Positions 17,921 to 28,917 of a stretch of DNA of 34,243 bases are shown here, one piece after another. Source of the DNA: Thiotrichaceae bacterium (GTDB lineage: Bacteria; Pseudomonadota; Gammaproteobacteria; Thiotrichales; Thiotrichaceae); the NCBI GenBank assembly GCA_026989335.1, contig JALSJN010000005.1, positions 1 through 34,243 of the forward strand. Reading direction: 5' to 3'. The position numbers were made by a program, and so were the translations under genes. Below the pieces are notes generated by a model that was not told the DNA's origin, did no database searches, and worked only from the letters and a program-made list of their open reading frames with translations. Position 1 is the stretch's first letter, and the number at the start of each line of letters is the position of its first letter.

Positions 17921-19309
17921 ATGAACGATTACATCGTAACAGACATCGCCCTAGCTGACTGGGGTCGCAAAGAATTAACCATCGCTGAAACTGAAATGCC
18001 CGGTCTTATGGCACTTCGTAAAAAATACGGCGAAGAAAAGCCACTTAAAGGCGCGCGAATCGCAGGCTCTTTACATATGACCATCCAAACCGGTGTTTTA
18101 ATTGAAACATTGACAGCCCTTGGCGCTGAAGTACGTTGGGCATCATGTAATATCTTCTCCACTCAAGACCATGCGGCAGCAGCGATTGCAGCTACTGGTG
18201 TTCCCGTTTTTGCTACTAAAGGAGAGACCTTGGATGAGTACTGGGATTACGCACACAAGATTTTTGAATTTGGTGATAAAACCGCCAATATGATTCTTGA
18301 TGATGGCGGCGATGCAACCATGCTTATCGAGCTTGGTACAAAAGCAGAATCTGATTTATCGGTATTAGATAATCCAGAAAGTGAAGAAGAAGTAGCACTT
18401 TATAATTCGATTAAAGCAAAGCTTGCAACTGACTCTACGTGGTACTCAAATATCCGTCCAAACATCCAAGGTGTTACCGAAGAGACTACAACAGGCGTTC
18501 ATCGTTTATACGAGATGGAGAAAACAGGCGAGCTTATTTACCCAGCTATCAACGTAAACGATTCTGTTACAAAATCTAAATTTGATAACCTTTACGGTTG
18601 CCGCGAGTCTTTAGTTGACGGCATCAAGCGCGCAACTGACGTAATGATCGCAGGTAAAATCGCAGTTGTATTAGGTTACGGCGACGTGGGCAAAGGCTGT
18701 GCACAGTCTTTGCGTGGCTTAGGCGCAACGGTTTGGGTTACTGAGATCGACCCAATTTGCGCACTACAAGCGGCAATGGAAGGCTACCGCGTTGTAACGA
18801 TGGATGATGTTGCGGCACAAGGTGACATTTTCGTAACAGCCACAGGTAACTTCCACGTTATTAACGAAGAGCACATGCTACAAATGAAGCATGAGTCTAT
18901 CGTTTGTAACATCGGTCATTTCGACAATGAAATCGCAGTTGCAGATATGGAAAAATACGAGTGGGAAGAGATCAAACCACAGGTTGATCACATCATTCTA
19001 CCCAGCGGCAACCGTATCATCTTACTTGCGCAGGGTCGTTTGGTTAACTTAGGCTGTGCTACTGGCCACCCTAGTTTTGTAATGTCTAACTCATTCACTA
19101 ACCAAGTGCTTGCGCAGATCGAAATCTTCAAAGATGGTGACAAGTACGAGAACAAAGTTTACATGTTGCCCAAGTCATTAGATGAAGAAGTAGCACGTTT
19201 ACACCTTGAGAAGATTGGTGTAAATTTGACTGAGTTGACTGATTACCAAGCTGATTATATTTCGGTTGATAAGAAAGGTCCTTACAAGGTAGAGCATTAC
19301 CGCTACTAA
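17921..19309 (+). CDS. ahcY: Adenosylhomocysteinase
   Basis: NAD-bound enzyme that reversibly splits SAH into adenosine and homocysteine, relieving product inhibition of methyltransferases. At 462 residues it is the longer bacterial form. DQDHAAAA-type active-site residues appear as [25 protein letters not shown] marks the substrate domain. [12 protein letters not shown] is the NAD-binding glycine motif. The C-terminal [12 protein letters not shown] supplies the subunit-crossing Lys and Tyr. Riboswitch-controlled by SAH. The homocysteine made can be remethylated with methyl-THF from MetF, encoded next; no methionine synthase lies in the window. Confidence 0.97.
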   Translation: MNDYIVTDIALADWGRKELTIAETEMPGLMALRKKYGEEKPLKGARIAGSLHMTIQTGVLIETLTALGAEVRWASCNIFSTQDHAAAAIAATGVPVFATKGETLDEYWDYAHKIFEFGDKTANMILDDGGDATMLIELGTKAESDLSVLDNPESEEEVALYNSIKAKLATDSTWYSNIRPNIQGVTEETTTGVHRLYEMEKTGELIYPAINVNDSVTKSKFDNLYGCRESLVDGIKRATDVMIAGKIAVVLGYGDVGKGCAQSLRGLGATVWVTEIDPICALQAAMEGYRVVTMDDVAAQGDIFVTATGNFHVINEEHMLQMKHESIVCNIGHFDNEIAVADMEKYEWEEIKPQVDHIILPSGNRIILLAQGRLVNLGCATGHPSFVMSNSFTNQVLAQIEIFKDGDKYENKVYMLPKSLDEEVARLHLEKIGVNLTELTDYQADYISVDKKGPYKVEHYRY

Positions 19310-19320
19310 TTTTAACAATT

Positions 19321-19394
19321 CAGTTCACCCCTTTAATAGTGCTTATGGCTATCACCCGCCTTGAACTGACAAGCGCTAGGGACACCCCGAACCG
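19321..19394 (+). promoter_or_regulatory. Unidentified structured leader between ahcY and metF
   Basis: CAGTTC (19321-19326) can pair with GAACTG (19363-19368) or, less perfectly, with GAACCG (19389-19394), two mutually exclusive stems. Between them are ATAG/CTAT and GGG-ACA-CCC (19379-19387) pairings. Three CACCC blocks are present. An intrinsic terminator follows at 19416-19450, before metF. The layout is that of a riboswitch or attenuator, but it does not match SAM-I, SAM-II or SAH. A faint likeness to the glutamine (glnA) motif is not strong enough to name it. Confidence 0.4.
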
Positions 19395-19415
19395 TTAAAA
19401 GCATTTATTGTATTA

Positions 19416-19451
19416 AGCCTCTTCTCTTTCTTATAAGGAAGGGGCTTTTTA
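19416..19451 (+). terminator. Intrinsic terminator before metF
   Basis: AGCCTCTTC (19416-19424) and GAAGGGGCT (19438-19446) form a 9-bp stem with one G-U pair, followed by a T-run. It can be the end of the metK-ahcY transcript or the switchable terminator of a metF leader; metF begins 26 bases later with no room for another promoter, which favours attenuation. Confidence 0.85.
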
Positions 19452-19476
19452 TTGCTTCAATTTAGGAGTTTTAATT

Positions 19477-20316
19477 ATGAAAGCACAATCATTTAGTTTT
19501 GAGTTTTTTCCACCTAAAACCAATAAAGGCATCGAAAATTTAGCGCAAGTACGTGATGAATTTTCCAAGCTTAATCCTGCCTTTTTCTCAGTGACTTATG
19601 GAGCGGGTGGTTCAACACAAGATGCAACCATCAACACAGTTATTACCACACAAAAAGAATCAGGCATTCCAACGGCTTCGCACCTTTCATGTGTAGGCTC
19701 TAGCGCAGAACAAATTCGTGATATTCTAAACCACTATAAAGAAAACGGTATCAATCGTCTGGTAGCCTTACGCGGTGATTTACCCTCAGGTATGCGTGAT
19801 ATCGGTGATTTTCAATACGCCAATGATCTGATCGCTTTTATCCGTGAAGAAACAGGTGATCATTTTCAGATAGAGGCTGCAGCGTATCCCGAAATGCACC
19901 CACAAGCACCCAACTATCAAACCGATATTGAAAACTATGTGCGTAAGATGAATGCTGGTGCAGATAGAGGAATCACACAGTATTTTTACAATGCAGATGC
20001 TTACTTTCACTTTGTCGATAGCGCAAGCAAAGCAGGATCTGATAAGCCTGTAGTGCCGGGTATTATGCCGATAACTAACTTTACGCAACTGGCACGTTTC
20101 TCTGATGGTACAGGTGCAGAGATCCCACGATGGTTACGTAAGCGCTTAGAAGGCTACGGCGATGATTTGGATTCAATCCAAAAATTAGGCAATGAGTTTG
20201 TAACGGGAATGTGCGAAAAGTTATTAAAAGGTGGCGCACCAGGTTTGCATTTTTATTCGATGAATCGAGTAGAGGCGAGTAAATCGATTTGGAATAATTT
20301 AGGGTTAAAAACTTAG
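19477..20316 (+). CDS. metF: Methylenetetrahydrofolate reductase
   Basis: FAD enzyme that reduces 5,10-methylene-THF to 5-methyl-THF, the methyl donor for methionine synthesis. The 279-residue chain is a single TIM barrel of the bacterial type, slightly shorter than the 296-residue E. coli protein. SFEFFPPKT (7-15) holds the catalytic glutamate at residue 9. FSVTYGAGGS (37-46) and LRGD near 98-101 bind flavin and folate. PGIMPITNF and the ending with HFYSMNR are conserved. TAGGAG lies before the ATG. It follows ahcY after the leader and terminator, so it completes a SAM-recycling cluster. Convergent with proB, with only 13 bases between stops. Confidence 0.95.
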   Translation: MKAQSFSFEFFPPKTNKGIENLAQVRDEFSKLNPAFFSVTYGAGGSTQDATINTVITTQKESGIPTASHLSCVGSSAEQIRDILNHYKENGINRLVALRGDLPSGMRDIGDFQYANDLIAFIREETGDHFQIEAAAYPEMHPQAPNYQTDIENYVRKMNAGADRGITQYFYNADAYFHFVDSASKAGSDKPVVPGIMPITNFTQLARFSDGTGAEIPRWLRKRLEGYGDDLDSIQKLGNEFVTGMCEKLLKGGAPGLHFYSMNRVEASKSIWNNLGLKT

Positions 20317-20329
20317 CTTGAGTCTCAGC

Positions 20330-22506
<2,177 letters not shown>

Positions 22507-22543
22507 TTAACCGACTCTGTTGTTGACAGCAATTAACAGCAAT

Positions 22544-22572
22544 AAAAAAGCCCCGACATGCGGGGCTTTTTT
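22544..22572 (-). terminator. Terminator between rpmA and obg
   Basis: GCCCCG (22550-22555) and CGGGGC (22561-22566) with a 5-base loop, A-run on one side and T-run on the other, so it can work in both directions. On the minus strand it comes soon after the rpmA stop and would lower transcription into obg-proB relative to the ribosomal gene. Confidence 0.88.
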
Positions 22573-22590
22573 ATTTAATGCTATAAATAT

Positions 22591-22848
22591 TTATGCTGCT
22601 TGAATACTTACGTATTTACGGTTTTTTGGGCCTTTAACTTCAAAAACCACAACCCCGTCTGCTTTTGCAAATAAAGTATGGTCTTTACCACAACCTACGT
22701 TTGTACCAGGGTGAAAACGTGTACCACGTTGGCGTACAAGTATGTTGCCAGCTAGTACTTCTTGACCACCGAAGCGCTTAACACCTAAACGTTTTGATAC
22801 TGAATCGCGACCGTTTCGTGTACTACCCGCTGCTTTTTTATGTGCCAT
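22591..22848 (-). CDS. rpmA: 50S ribosomal protein L27
   Basis: Component of the large ribosomal subunit whose N-terminal tail reaches the peptidyl-transferase centre. The start at 22848 gives 85 residues beginning [16 protein letters not shown], the canonical sequence, with AGAGG eight bases before it; a longer frame upstream has no such support. [13 protein letters not shown] and [10 protein letters not shown] are conserved. It is normally the second gene of rplU-rpmA, but no L21 gene lies upstream: the promoter at 22926-22954 begins the transcript directly and ispB diverges just beyond. Followed by a terminator, then obg and proB. Confidence 0.97.
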   Translation of the reverse strand: MAHKKAAGSTRNGRDSVSKRLGVKRFGGQEVLAGNILVRQRGTRFHPGTNVGCGKDHTLFAKADGVVVFEVKGPKNRKYVSIQAA

Positions 22849-22925
22849 TTGAATAACCTCTGTAACTTTTTTAACCAGCTGAAATAATTTCAACTAATTT
22901 GAATTTGATTTCTTTGAACCTTGGG

Positions 22926-22954
22926 ATTATACAAGTACTTTGTTAATCAGTCAA
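22926..22954 (-). promoter_or_regulatory. Strong sigma-70 promoter of rpmA
   Basis: On the minus strand TTGACT is separated by exactly 17 bases from a perfect TATAAT, about 70 bases before the rpmA start. Its quality fits a ribosomal protein gene and shows that rpmA is the first gene of its transcript here. Confidence 0.85.
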
Positions 22955-23032
22955 ACCTTATCTGTAGCGCTGCCCGAAAAATTCTATTTTGGACAGAATA
23001 TTATGATTTTCTTAAATAAGCCTCGTTTAATC

Positions 23033-23061
23033 TTGACAGTGACAACGCATCTACCTAGCAT
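23033..23061 (+). promoter_or_regulatory. Promoter of ispB
   Basis: A perfect TTGACA and TAGCAT with 17 bases between them, ending 43 bases before the TTG start proposed for ispB. It also argues against a coding role for the longer upstream frame. Confidence 0.65.
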
Positions 23062-23104
23062 TCGGCTTTCGTATCCAATAAACACTTATATTACAGAGCC
23101 TATT

Positions 23105-24085
23105 TTGAATTACCAAGATATACAAGACCTTGTAAAAGATGATATGCAGGCTGTTGACAAACTCATTCAACGCAGTCTTCAATCTGACGTAGCACTGGTT
23201 AACCAGCTCAGTCATTATATTATTAATAGTGGCGGCAAACGATTACGTCCGATGTTAGCGTTATTAATGGCGCGTGCCTGTGGCTATAGCGGCGACAAAC
23301 ATATAGATATTGCGGCGATTGTTGAATTTATCCATACCGCTACTTTGTTACATGATGATGTTGTCGATGAATCTGATATGCGCCGCGGCAAAGATACTGC
23401 AAATAATGTCTGGGGCAATCAAGCGGCGGTGCTTGTGGGTGACTTTCTCTACTCTCGTTCCTTTGAAATGATGGTCGACGTGAATAAAATGCGTGTTATG
23501 CAAATTATGGCAAGCACCACCAATATCATTGCCGAAGGTGAAGTCCTACAACTGCTTAATGTCAATGATGCGGATACAACCGAAGCGCGCTACTTAGAAG
23601 TCATTTACTCGAAAACCGCCAAGTTGTTTGAGGCCGCCTGCCAATTAGGTGGCGTACTTGCAGAGCGGTCTGAAGCAGATGAAAAAAGGGTTGCTCAATA
23701 CGGTGTGCATTTAGGAACAGCCTTTCAACTGATTGATGATATTTTAGATTACAGCGCAGATAGTGAAGAAATGGGCAAAAATGTAGGGGATGATCTTGCG
23801 GAAGGCAAACCTACTTTGCCCTTAATTTTTGCGCTAGAAAAAAGTAAAGCAAGTGGTGCGACCAGTGATGTTGGATTAATCCAAAACGCGATAACGAAAG
23901 GCGGGCTGGATCATATTGATGCTGTGATGGAGATTATTCATAAAACAGATGCTCTAGCCTATACAAGCAATATTGCAAAAAAAGAAACCCAACTAGCCAT
24001 TGATTGCCTCAGTTCGCTTGAGGACAACACCTATAAAACGGCATTGATTGATTTAGCGAAATACTCGCTTAGCCGTACAGCATAA
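23105..24085 (+). CDS. ispB: Octaprenyl (polyprenyl) diphosphate synthase
   Basis: Trans-prenyltransferase that builds the long side chain of ubiquinone from IPP and FPP. The start is taken as TTG at 23105, giving 326 residues that begin like E. coli IspB (323). The frame is open further back to 22940, but those 55 residues resemble nothing and cover the promoter. GGKRLRPML (43-51) binds the diphosphate. The first Asp-rich motif is LLHDDVVDESDMRRG and the second is LIDDILDYSAD. Chain length cannot be read from sequence alone. Divergent from rpmA as in other gammaproteobacteria and functionally tied to ubiD elsewhere in the window. Confidence 0.9.
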   Translation: MNYQDIQDLVKDDMQAVDKLIQRSLQSDVALVNQLSHYIINSGGKRLRPMLALLMARACGYSGDKHIDIAAIVEFIHTATLLHDDVVDESDMRRGKDTANNVWGNQAAVLVGDFLYSRSFEMMVDVNKMRVMQIMASTTNIIAEGEVLQLLNVNDADTTEARYLEVIYSKTAKLFEAACQLGGVLAERSEADEKRVAQYGVHLGTAFQLIDDILDYSADSEEMGKNVGDDLAEGKPTLPLIFALEKSKASGATSDVGLIQNAITKGGLDHIDAVMEIIHKTDALAYTSNIAKKETQLAIDCLSSLEDNTYKTALIDLAKYSLSRTA

Positions 24086-24214
24086 AAGCACGTTTTTAAC
24101 CCAAAAAATCGCTTAGCTTTGCAAATTAAGAGATAAAAACTGCTGAATTTTTCATATTTTCAATTGCGCTAAATCAATGTTAAAATAAAGCACACTTATT
24201 ATTAGGACGATATT

Positions 24215-24916
24215 ATGAAATCAGCAGCTACGCTAACTCTCTTACTTTTTACTGCTTTAGCTACAGCAGCCTTTGTATGGATGGCGAAACGTCCCGCTGT
24301 TGATAACACTGCCTTATCGTTTGGTATGCCTACAAGTAGCATGACATCAAATAACTCAACCACTTCTGGCTCATCTGACTCTGCATCACCAAGCACCGAG
24401 GTCAATGCCGCTGTAGAACCAGCCCTTAATCAAGAACAGCCGGCAGCACCCTCTATGCCTGCTGCTCCAGCTCCTGCAGTAGAAACGATGCAAAAACCTG
24501 CTGAGCCTGCTATGCCAAGTGCCGTGCCAAATACTCCAAGCCCAGAAACTATGGAAGCCCCAAAGGCGCCTGAAGCACCCACACCAACAACATCTGAGAC
24601 TCAAGCAGAGCCAAGCTCAGCCGATGCCGCTAATACAGCGACCACCAACACTGAAACGAGCAACACTGCTGCTCCTGCAGCCACCACCTCAGCTCCTACT
24701 TCGAATGACACAGCAACTACTACAAAAACCACAGAAGTAGCCCCTGCATCAGTAGAAGCGATTAAAGAAAAAAGCGCTGAAACAATCGAAGCTGTGAAGC
24801 AAAAGATGGAAACAATTCAAATGACAGTTCCTGCCGGCATGGAAGGCGCAATTCAAAAAGCCATTGAAAATGCGATTAATTCAGCGAATAATGAATTACA
24901 GAATCTTAAAAAATAA
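24215..24916 (+). CDS. Hypothetical membrane-anchored or exported low-complexity protein
   Basis: 233 residues with no family I recognise. Residues 1-24 (MKSAATLTLLLFTALATAAF) form a signal peptide or N-terminal membrane anchor. About 30-175 is a disordered stretch made almost only of Ala, Pro, Thr, Ser, Glu and Asn, with PAAPxxPAAPAPA and TPTTSETQAEP-like runs. Residues 178-233 look like amphipathic helices rich in Lys, Glu and Ala, with MTVPAGMEGAIQKAIENAI in the middle. There is no cysteine. The TAGGAC before the ATG is an acceptable ribosome site. It sits between ispB and the convergent pyrC', with no operon partner. A cell-envelope spacer or periplasmic linker role is possible, but nothing in the sequence shows it. 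Confidence 0.6.
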   Translation: MKSAATLTLLLFTALATAAFVWMAKRPAVDNTALSFGMPTSSMTSNNSTTSGSSDSASPSTEVNAAVEPALNQEQPAAPSMPAAPAPAVETMQKPAEPAMPSAVPNTPSPETMEAPKAPEAPTPTTSETQAEPSSADAANTATTNTETSNTAAPAATTSAPTSNDTATTTKTTEVAPASVEAIKEKSAETIEAVKQKMETIQMTVPAGMEGAIQKAIENAINSANNELQNLKK

Positions 24917-24926
24917 CAGTCATACA

Positions 24927-24972
24927 AGGCTAGCCTGACTTAGCCTATCAGTTCTACTGTTTCACACAGTAG
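24927..24972. terminator. Two small hairpins between convergent genes
   Basis: AGGCTA/TAGCCT (24927-24946) and CTACTGT/ACAGTAG (24954-24972, overlapping the pyrC' stop). Neither has a clear T-run. They may end transcription from both sides weakly. Confidence 0.3.
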
Positions 24973-26249
24973 ACTGACTTTCCTTTTACAAACGTTTGCA
25001 CTGTCTTACCTTCAAAGCCCCAGCCTGAAAATGGGGTGTTTTTACCCTCGCTGAGTAATTTTTTAGCCTCTAATTGCCACATAGTTTGTGGATTAAATAA
25101 ACTTAAATCAGCCACAGCACCGGCTTGAAGCTTTCCAGCGTTTGAGTTTATAAGTTGTGCGGGCTTGCTGGTTAGCAAGGCTACCGCTTGCATTTCGGTT
25201 AATACACCATCATCGACCAAACGTAACGTTAGCGGAAGCAGGGTTTCAAAGCCTGAAATACCGGGGCTGGTTTCTTCAAACGGAGCCAGTTTTGCATCGA
25301 CTTCGTGCGGCTGGTGATCTGAACAAATGGCATCAATAACACCATCGGCTACTGCTTGGCGTAGTGCATCACGATCAGCCATCGTGCGTAAAGGTGGGAT
25401 GGTATGGCACAGCGGGTTGTAATCTGCCACATCCATTTCGGTTAAAAATAACTGGTGTGCGGCTACATCGGCGGTGATAGGCAGCCCGCGTTCTTTGGCA
25501 GCTTTTAGTAATGGAATACTGGCTGCGCAAGATAATCTGCAAAAATGCACTGGGGTATTGGTCAGTTCAACTAAAGCAATTATTTGTGCTAGCGCGATAG
25601 TTTCTGATGCCGCAGGTATTGGCGCTAAACCTAGGCGGGTGGATAGTGCCCCTTCGTGCATTCCGCCTTTTGCCGTTAATGAATGTTCAATGGGATGCAA
25701 AAATAACGGCAGTTCGAATGTACCGGCGTATTCCATCGCCTTTCTGAGCGTTGCAAGGTCTTTGATTTTCTCATGCCCCTGACTAACGCCCACACAACCG
25801 ACATATTTTAAACTTCCCATATGACTGAGTTGCTCACCCGCAAGCCCTTGTGTGAGTGAGCCAATCACGCTGACTCGCGCATAGCCTGCTTGTTTCGCTT
25901 TGCTTTTAATCAGTTTAACTGTGGCGCCACCGTCTATGGGCGAGTCCACTTCTGGCATACAACAAATACGGGTGATGCCCGCACTTGCGGCGGCATGTGT
26001 TTCAAAATTAATTCGGGTTTTATTTTCTTGCCCGGGTTCACGCAAGTACGCACTTAAGTCGATAATTCCAGGAAGTACCCAAAGATTTGTGGCATCAATA
26101 ACGTCAGTCGCTTTAAAGTCTTTAGGAATCGCAGAACCGATACCGACAATCTTTTTCTTTCTAATGGCAATATCAGCTACTTGATCAAACTGGCTTGCAG
26201 GATCAATAATTCTGCCATTTTTAATGAGTCGTGTTTTGGTATCACTCAT
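24954..26249 (-). CDS. Inactive dihydroorotase homologue, ATCase partner (PyrC')
   Basis: 431-residue amidohydrolase of the type I dihydroorotase family that has lost the zinc site. Active enzymes read DxHxHLREPG; here it is DLSAYLREPG (64-73), with Ser66 and Tyr68 in place of both histidines. Later blocks are changed as well: LFLHPIEHS instead of a HCED-like motif, HFCRLSC, and DVAAHQLFLTE, while the aspartate in AICSDHQPHE remains. In Pseudomonas such a PyrC' is needed only as a structural partner of aspartate transcarbamoylase. The gene begins two bases after the pyrB stop, which fits a 1:1 complex. A real dihydroorotase must be encoded elsewhere. Confidence 0.88.
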   Translation of the reverse strand: MSDTKTRLIKNGRIIDPASQFDQVADIAIRKKKIVGIGSAIPKDFKATDVIDATNLWVLPGIIDLSAYLREPGQENKTRINFETHAAASAGITRICCMPEVDSPIDGGATVKLIKSKAKQAGYARVSVIGSLTQGLAGEQLSHMGSLKYVGCVGVSQGHEKIKDLATLRKAMEYAGTFELPLFLHPIEHSLTAKGGMHEGALSTRLGLAPIPAASETIALAQIIALVELTNTPVHFCRLSCAASIPLLKAAKERGLPITADVAAHQLFLTEMDVADYNPLCHTIPPLRTMADRDALRQAVADGVIDAICSDHQPHEVDAKLAPFEETSPGISGFETLLPLTLRLVDDGVLTEMQAVALLTSKPAQLINSNAGKLQAGAVADLSLFNPQTMWQLEAKKLLSEGKNTPFSGWGFEGKTVQTFVKGKSVYCVKQ

Positions 26250-26251
26250 AA

Positions 26252-27322
26252 TTAATTTTCCACTGCCGAAGCGGCTTGTGAGCTCATCACCATCGACATT
26301 ACTGCCATACGAACCGCAATGCCATTAGTCACTTGTTGTAAAATAACAGATTGTGCTCCATCGGCGACCCGAGAATCAATCTCTACACCACGGTTGACGG
26401 GGCCGGGGTGCATTACAATGGCATCTTTTTTGGCAAGCTCTAGGCGCTCTTGGGTTAGGCCATAACGCGCATAAAACTCTCGAACCGAGGGTAGCATCGC
26501 TGTATCCATGCGCTCGTGTTGTAAACGTAGCGTGATAATCACATCAATATCATGTAAACCTTTTTCGATATTGGCATAGGTTGTTACCCCCATGTTTTCG
26601 ATGCCTTCGGGCATTAATGTTTGCGGCCCAATTAATCTGATTTCTCCGGCGCATAACGTTGTGAGGGCGTGAATTTGTGAGCGTGCCACACGAGAGTGTT
26701 TGATATCACCAATAATCGCTATTTTTAAAGGCGTAAAATCACGACCCTTAAATTGGCGAATGGTGAGCATATCCAACATCGCCTGTGTGGGATGTGCATG
26801 CCGACCATCCCCCGCATTGATAACGCTAATATGAGGCGCGCAATAACGTGCGATAAAATGTGCAGCGCTACTGCTGGAATGCCTTACCACAAACATATCA
26901 CAGCCCATCGCTTCAAGGTTACGGATGGTATCCAATAAGCTTTCGCCTTTGGTGGTGGCTGAGTTGCGAATATCAAGATTTACCAAATCTGCGGAAAGAC
27001 GTTTTGCAGCAAGTTCAAAGGTGGTTCGAGTGCGTGTTGAATTCTCAAAAAAGAGATTCATCACCGTTTTGCCTCGCAGCAGTGGTGCTTGGACTTGGGC
27101 TTTATTGGGTAGAGAGACAAATTGTTCGGCGCGATCTAATATTTCTTCCAACAATAATGGCGGCAAACCTTCGACGGTTAAAAAATGTTTGAGCTTTCCA
27201 TCTGCTGTTAATTGCATGGATGAGGGCAATGGGCCGGGGGACGAATCCTTAACAGATTGCAGTGCTAACGGATGCTCAATACGCTCATTTGGAAAAGATT
27301 CTGAAGTGTTATTTTTGCTCAC
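26252..27322 (-). CDS. pyrB: Aspartate carbamoyltransferase catalytic subunit
   Basis: Condenses carbamoyl phosphate and aspartate, the committed step of pyrimidine synthesis. The carbamoyl-phosphate signature STRTRTTFE is at 95-103, [13 protein letters not shown] follows, and [12 protein letters not shown] near the end binds aspartate. The 356 residues are longer than E. coli PyrB (311): a polar N-terminal extension of about 35 residues precedes [16 protein letters not shown]. Similar extensions in class A ATCases carry the UTP/allosteric site. The GTG start at 27322 overlaps pyrR by 14 bases and fits coupling; an ATG at 27217 is possible but lacks a ribosome site. Confidence 0.95.
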   Translation of the reverse strand: MSKNNTSESFPNERIEHPLALQSVKDSSPGPLPSSMQLTADGKLKHFLTVEGLPPLLLEEILDRAEQFVSLPNKAQVQAPLLRGKTVMNLFFENSTRTRTTFELAAKRLSADLVNLDIRNSATTKGESLLDTIRNLEAMGCDMFVVRHSSSSAAHFIARYCAPHISVINAGDGRHAHPTQAMLDMLTIRQFKGRDFTPLKIAIIGDIKHSRVARSQIHALTTLCAGEIRLIGPQTLMPEGIENMGVTTYANIEKGLHDIDVIITLRLQHERMDTAMLPSVREFYARYGLTQERLELAKKDAIVMHPGPVNRGVEIDSRVADGAQSVILQQVTNGIAVRMAVMSMVMSSQAASAVEN

Positions 27323-27851
27323 GGTTGACTACTTCTAGCTCCAGCTTGTCATTATCATTGCTTAGTTTAAAGTAATTATCATTATCTAATTCATCTTTAA
27401 AACCGACTACTTGCGCTTCGATGGGTAATTCACGGTTACCTCTATCAATTAACACCACCAGAGTAATGCTAGCGGGTCGTCCAAAGTCGAATAATTCGTT
27501 CATCGCAGCTCGTATGGTACGTCCTGTATATAGTACATCATCGACTAAAATGATGTGTTTATTTTCCACGCTAAAAGGAATATTGGAAGGTTGAATTTGT
27601 GGATGAAGCCCAATACGGCTAAAGTCATCACGATAAAAATTAATATTCAATTCGCCCAAAGGTTCTTCAATCTTCAAGGACTTATGTAAAGCGTGAGCAA
27701 TCCAAACACCCGCGGTATGAATCCCGACCATGACTGGGGCTTCGGCGGGTTTATGCTTAATAATTTTTCTGAGTTCGCCAGACATGGTGTCTAAAAGTTG
27801 GCTGACATCGTATTTTGATTTGTTCTTTATCGCTTGTTTTATATTATTCAT
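27309..27851 (-). CDS. pyrR: Bifunctional pyr regulator / uracil phosphoribosyltransferase PyrR
   Basis: Type I phosphoribosyltransferase fold of 180 residues, with the PRPP loop [12 protein letters not shown] (101-112) and RDDFSRIG near 74-81 as in PyrR proteins. In Gram-positive bacteria PyrR binds pyr mRNA to cause attenuation and also makes UMP from uracil. In Pseudomonas, which has the same gene order, it controls pyr genes too. No clear PyrR-binding attenuator was seen in the short space upstream of it (18 bases after ruvX). The gene overlaps pyrB, so both are translated together. Confidence 0.92.
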   Translation of the reverse strand: MNNIKQAIKNKSKYDVSQLLDTMSGELRKIIKHKPAEAPVMVGIHTAGVWIAHALHKSLKIEEPLGELNINFYRDDFSRIGLHPQIQPSNIPFSVENKHIILVDDVLYTGRTIRAAMNELFDFGRPASITLVVLIDRGNRELPIEAQVVGFKDELDNDNYFKLSNDNDKLELEVVNREQK

Positions 27852-27869
27852 TATTGAGCCTTCGATCTG

Positions 27870-28295
27870 CTAATAGCCATTATTTTTCATCCAAGTTTCT
27901 AAGATGATGGAAGCGGCTATTTTATCGACCTCCTCTTTTTTTATTTTTTGTTTGCGCCCACTTTGACGTAATTGTTTTAACCGTTGCGCTGCTTCGATTG
28001 AACTAAACTGTTCATTTTCATGCTCTACAGGAAGATTGTATCGCCCGTTTAATTGGTTAGAAAAGCGCGTAATTCTTTTATGTAGTGGGTTTTCACTACC
28101 ATCAAGTTCAGTTGGCATTCCAACAATAATTTTACTCGGTTTCCATTCTTCAATGAGTTTTGTTATTTCATCCCAATTGGGCGCATCGTCTTTACTTTGC
28201 AAAGTACATTCTGGTGTTGCAGAGCCCGTTAGCGTATTACCGATGGCGACACCCGTACGCTGCAAACCAAAATCAAAGGCGAGTATTGTTGCCAT
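27870..28295 (-). CDS. ruvX: RuvX/YqgF, RNase H-fold nuclease
   Basis: A 141-residue protein with the RuvC-like RNase H fold. The catalytic aspartate lies in ILAFDFGLQRTGVAIG at the start, IIVGMPTELDGSE in the middle gives the second acidic strand, and KKEEVDKIAASIIL at the end gives the last. Members resolve Holliday junctions or process the 5' end of 16S rRNA precursor. It sits 20 bases after algH and just before pyrR in the conserved row. Confidence 0.93.
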   Translation of the reverse strand: MATILAFDFGLQRTGVAIGNTLTGSATPECTLQSKDDAPNWDEITKLIEEWKPSKIIVGMPTELDGSENPLHKRITRFSNQLNGRYNLPVEHENEQFSSIEAAQRLKQLRQSGRKQKIKKEEVDKIAASIILETWMKNNGY

Positions 28296-28315
28296 TATTA
28301 TTTAAAACTCACGGG

Positions 28316-28906
28316 TTAATCATGCCCTGCTACATCACTGATAAATGCAACATTGATGCCCATTTTTTCAACCGCGCCGTTCCAACGTTCGCTATACGGC
28401 GTATTAAAAATAATTTTGCTATTAGCATCGCAATTCAGCCAAGAATTATTAAGTACCTCTGCTTCCATTTGCCCAGCAATCCAACTGGCACAACCCAGAA
28501 TGAGTAAGAAATTTTCTGGCCCGTTGTCAGCCGCAATATCAAATAAGATATCGCGTGAGGCTGTTACGAATAAATCATCAGTAACTTGCAGGGTGTTTTC
28601 CCATGTCTTTTCGATTTTTTTATCATGTATCACAAAACCTTGTTCTGGTTGCACTGGCCCACCACTCAATGCTTTCAACCCTTTTATTGATTCATTTTCA
28701 ACAGGGATATTAAGTTGATCAAATAGCTCCGTCACGGTCACTTGTATCGGCCGATTAATGGTCAAACCAAAGCAACCTTCATCATTGTGCTGACAGATTA
28801 ATGTCACAGAGTGCTCAAAGTATGGATCTGCTAAGTTAGGCATCGCAATCAAAAACTGGCCTTGTAAAAAGCTTGAGTCTTGTTGCTGACTTTCTGCATC
28901 ATCCAT
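28316..28906 (-). CDS. algH: YqgE/AlgH family protein
   Basis: A 196-residue member of UPF0301, found next to ruvX in most gammaproteobacteria. FLQGQFLIAMPNLADPYF at the start, HNDEGCFGLTINRP, and the block LSGGPVQPEQGFVIH are diagnostic. The molecular role is unknown; in Pseudomonas AlgH was linked to alginate regulation, and structures suggest a binding function. Starts 12 bases after the tonB-type gene and 20 bases before ruvX, so it is part of the same transcript. Confidence 0.93.
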   Translation of the reverse strand: MDDAESQQQDSSFLQGQFLIAMPNLADPYFEHSVTLICQHNDEGCFGLTINRPIQVTVTELFDQLNIPVENESIKGLKALSGGPVQPEQGFVIHDKKIEKTWENTLQVTDDLFVTASRDILFDIAADNGPENFLLILGCASWIAGQMEAEVLNNSWLNCDANSKIIFNTPYSERWNGAVEKMGINVAFISDVAGHD

Positions 28907-28917
28907 TATTTAACACC

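Noticed and set aside
19321..19394. Naming the ahcY-metF leader a glutamine, THF or SAM riboswitch
   Set aside because: Only loose resemblance to glnA-type blocks; the conserved cores of known classes are not all present.
22849..22893. Upstream 15-codon extension of rpmA
   Set aside because: L27 begins [16 protein letters not shown] in bacteria and the ATG at 22848 has a good AGAGG site.
22940..23104. Longer ispB frame starting at 22940
   Set aside because: The extension lies over promoter boxes of both directions and lacks similarity to prenyl synthases. The TTG at 23105 gives the family length.
24519..24740. Gln/Leu-rich frame inside the low-complexity gene
   Set aside because: A frame-shifted shadow of the repetitive Ala/Pro/Thr codons, with no start signal of its own.
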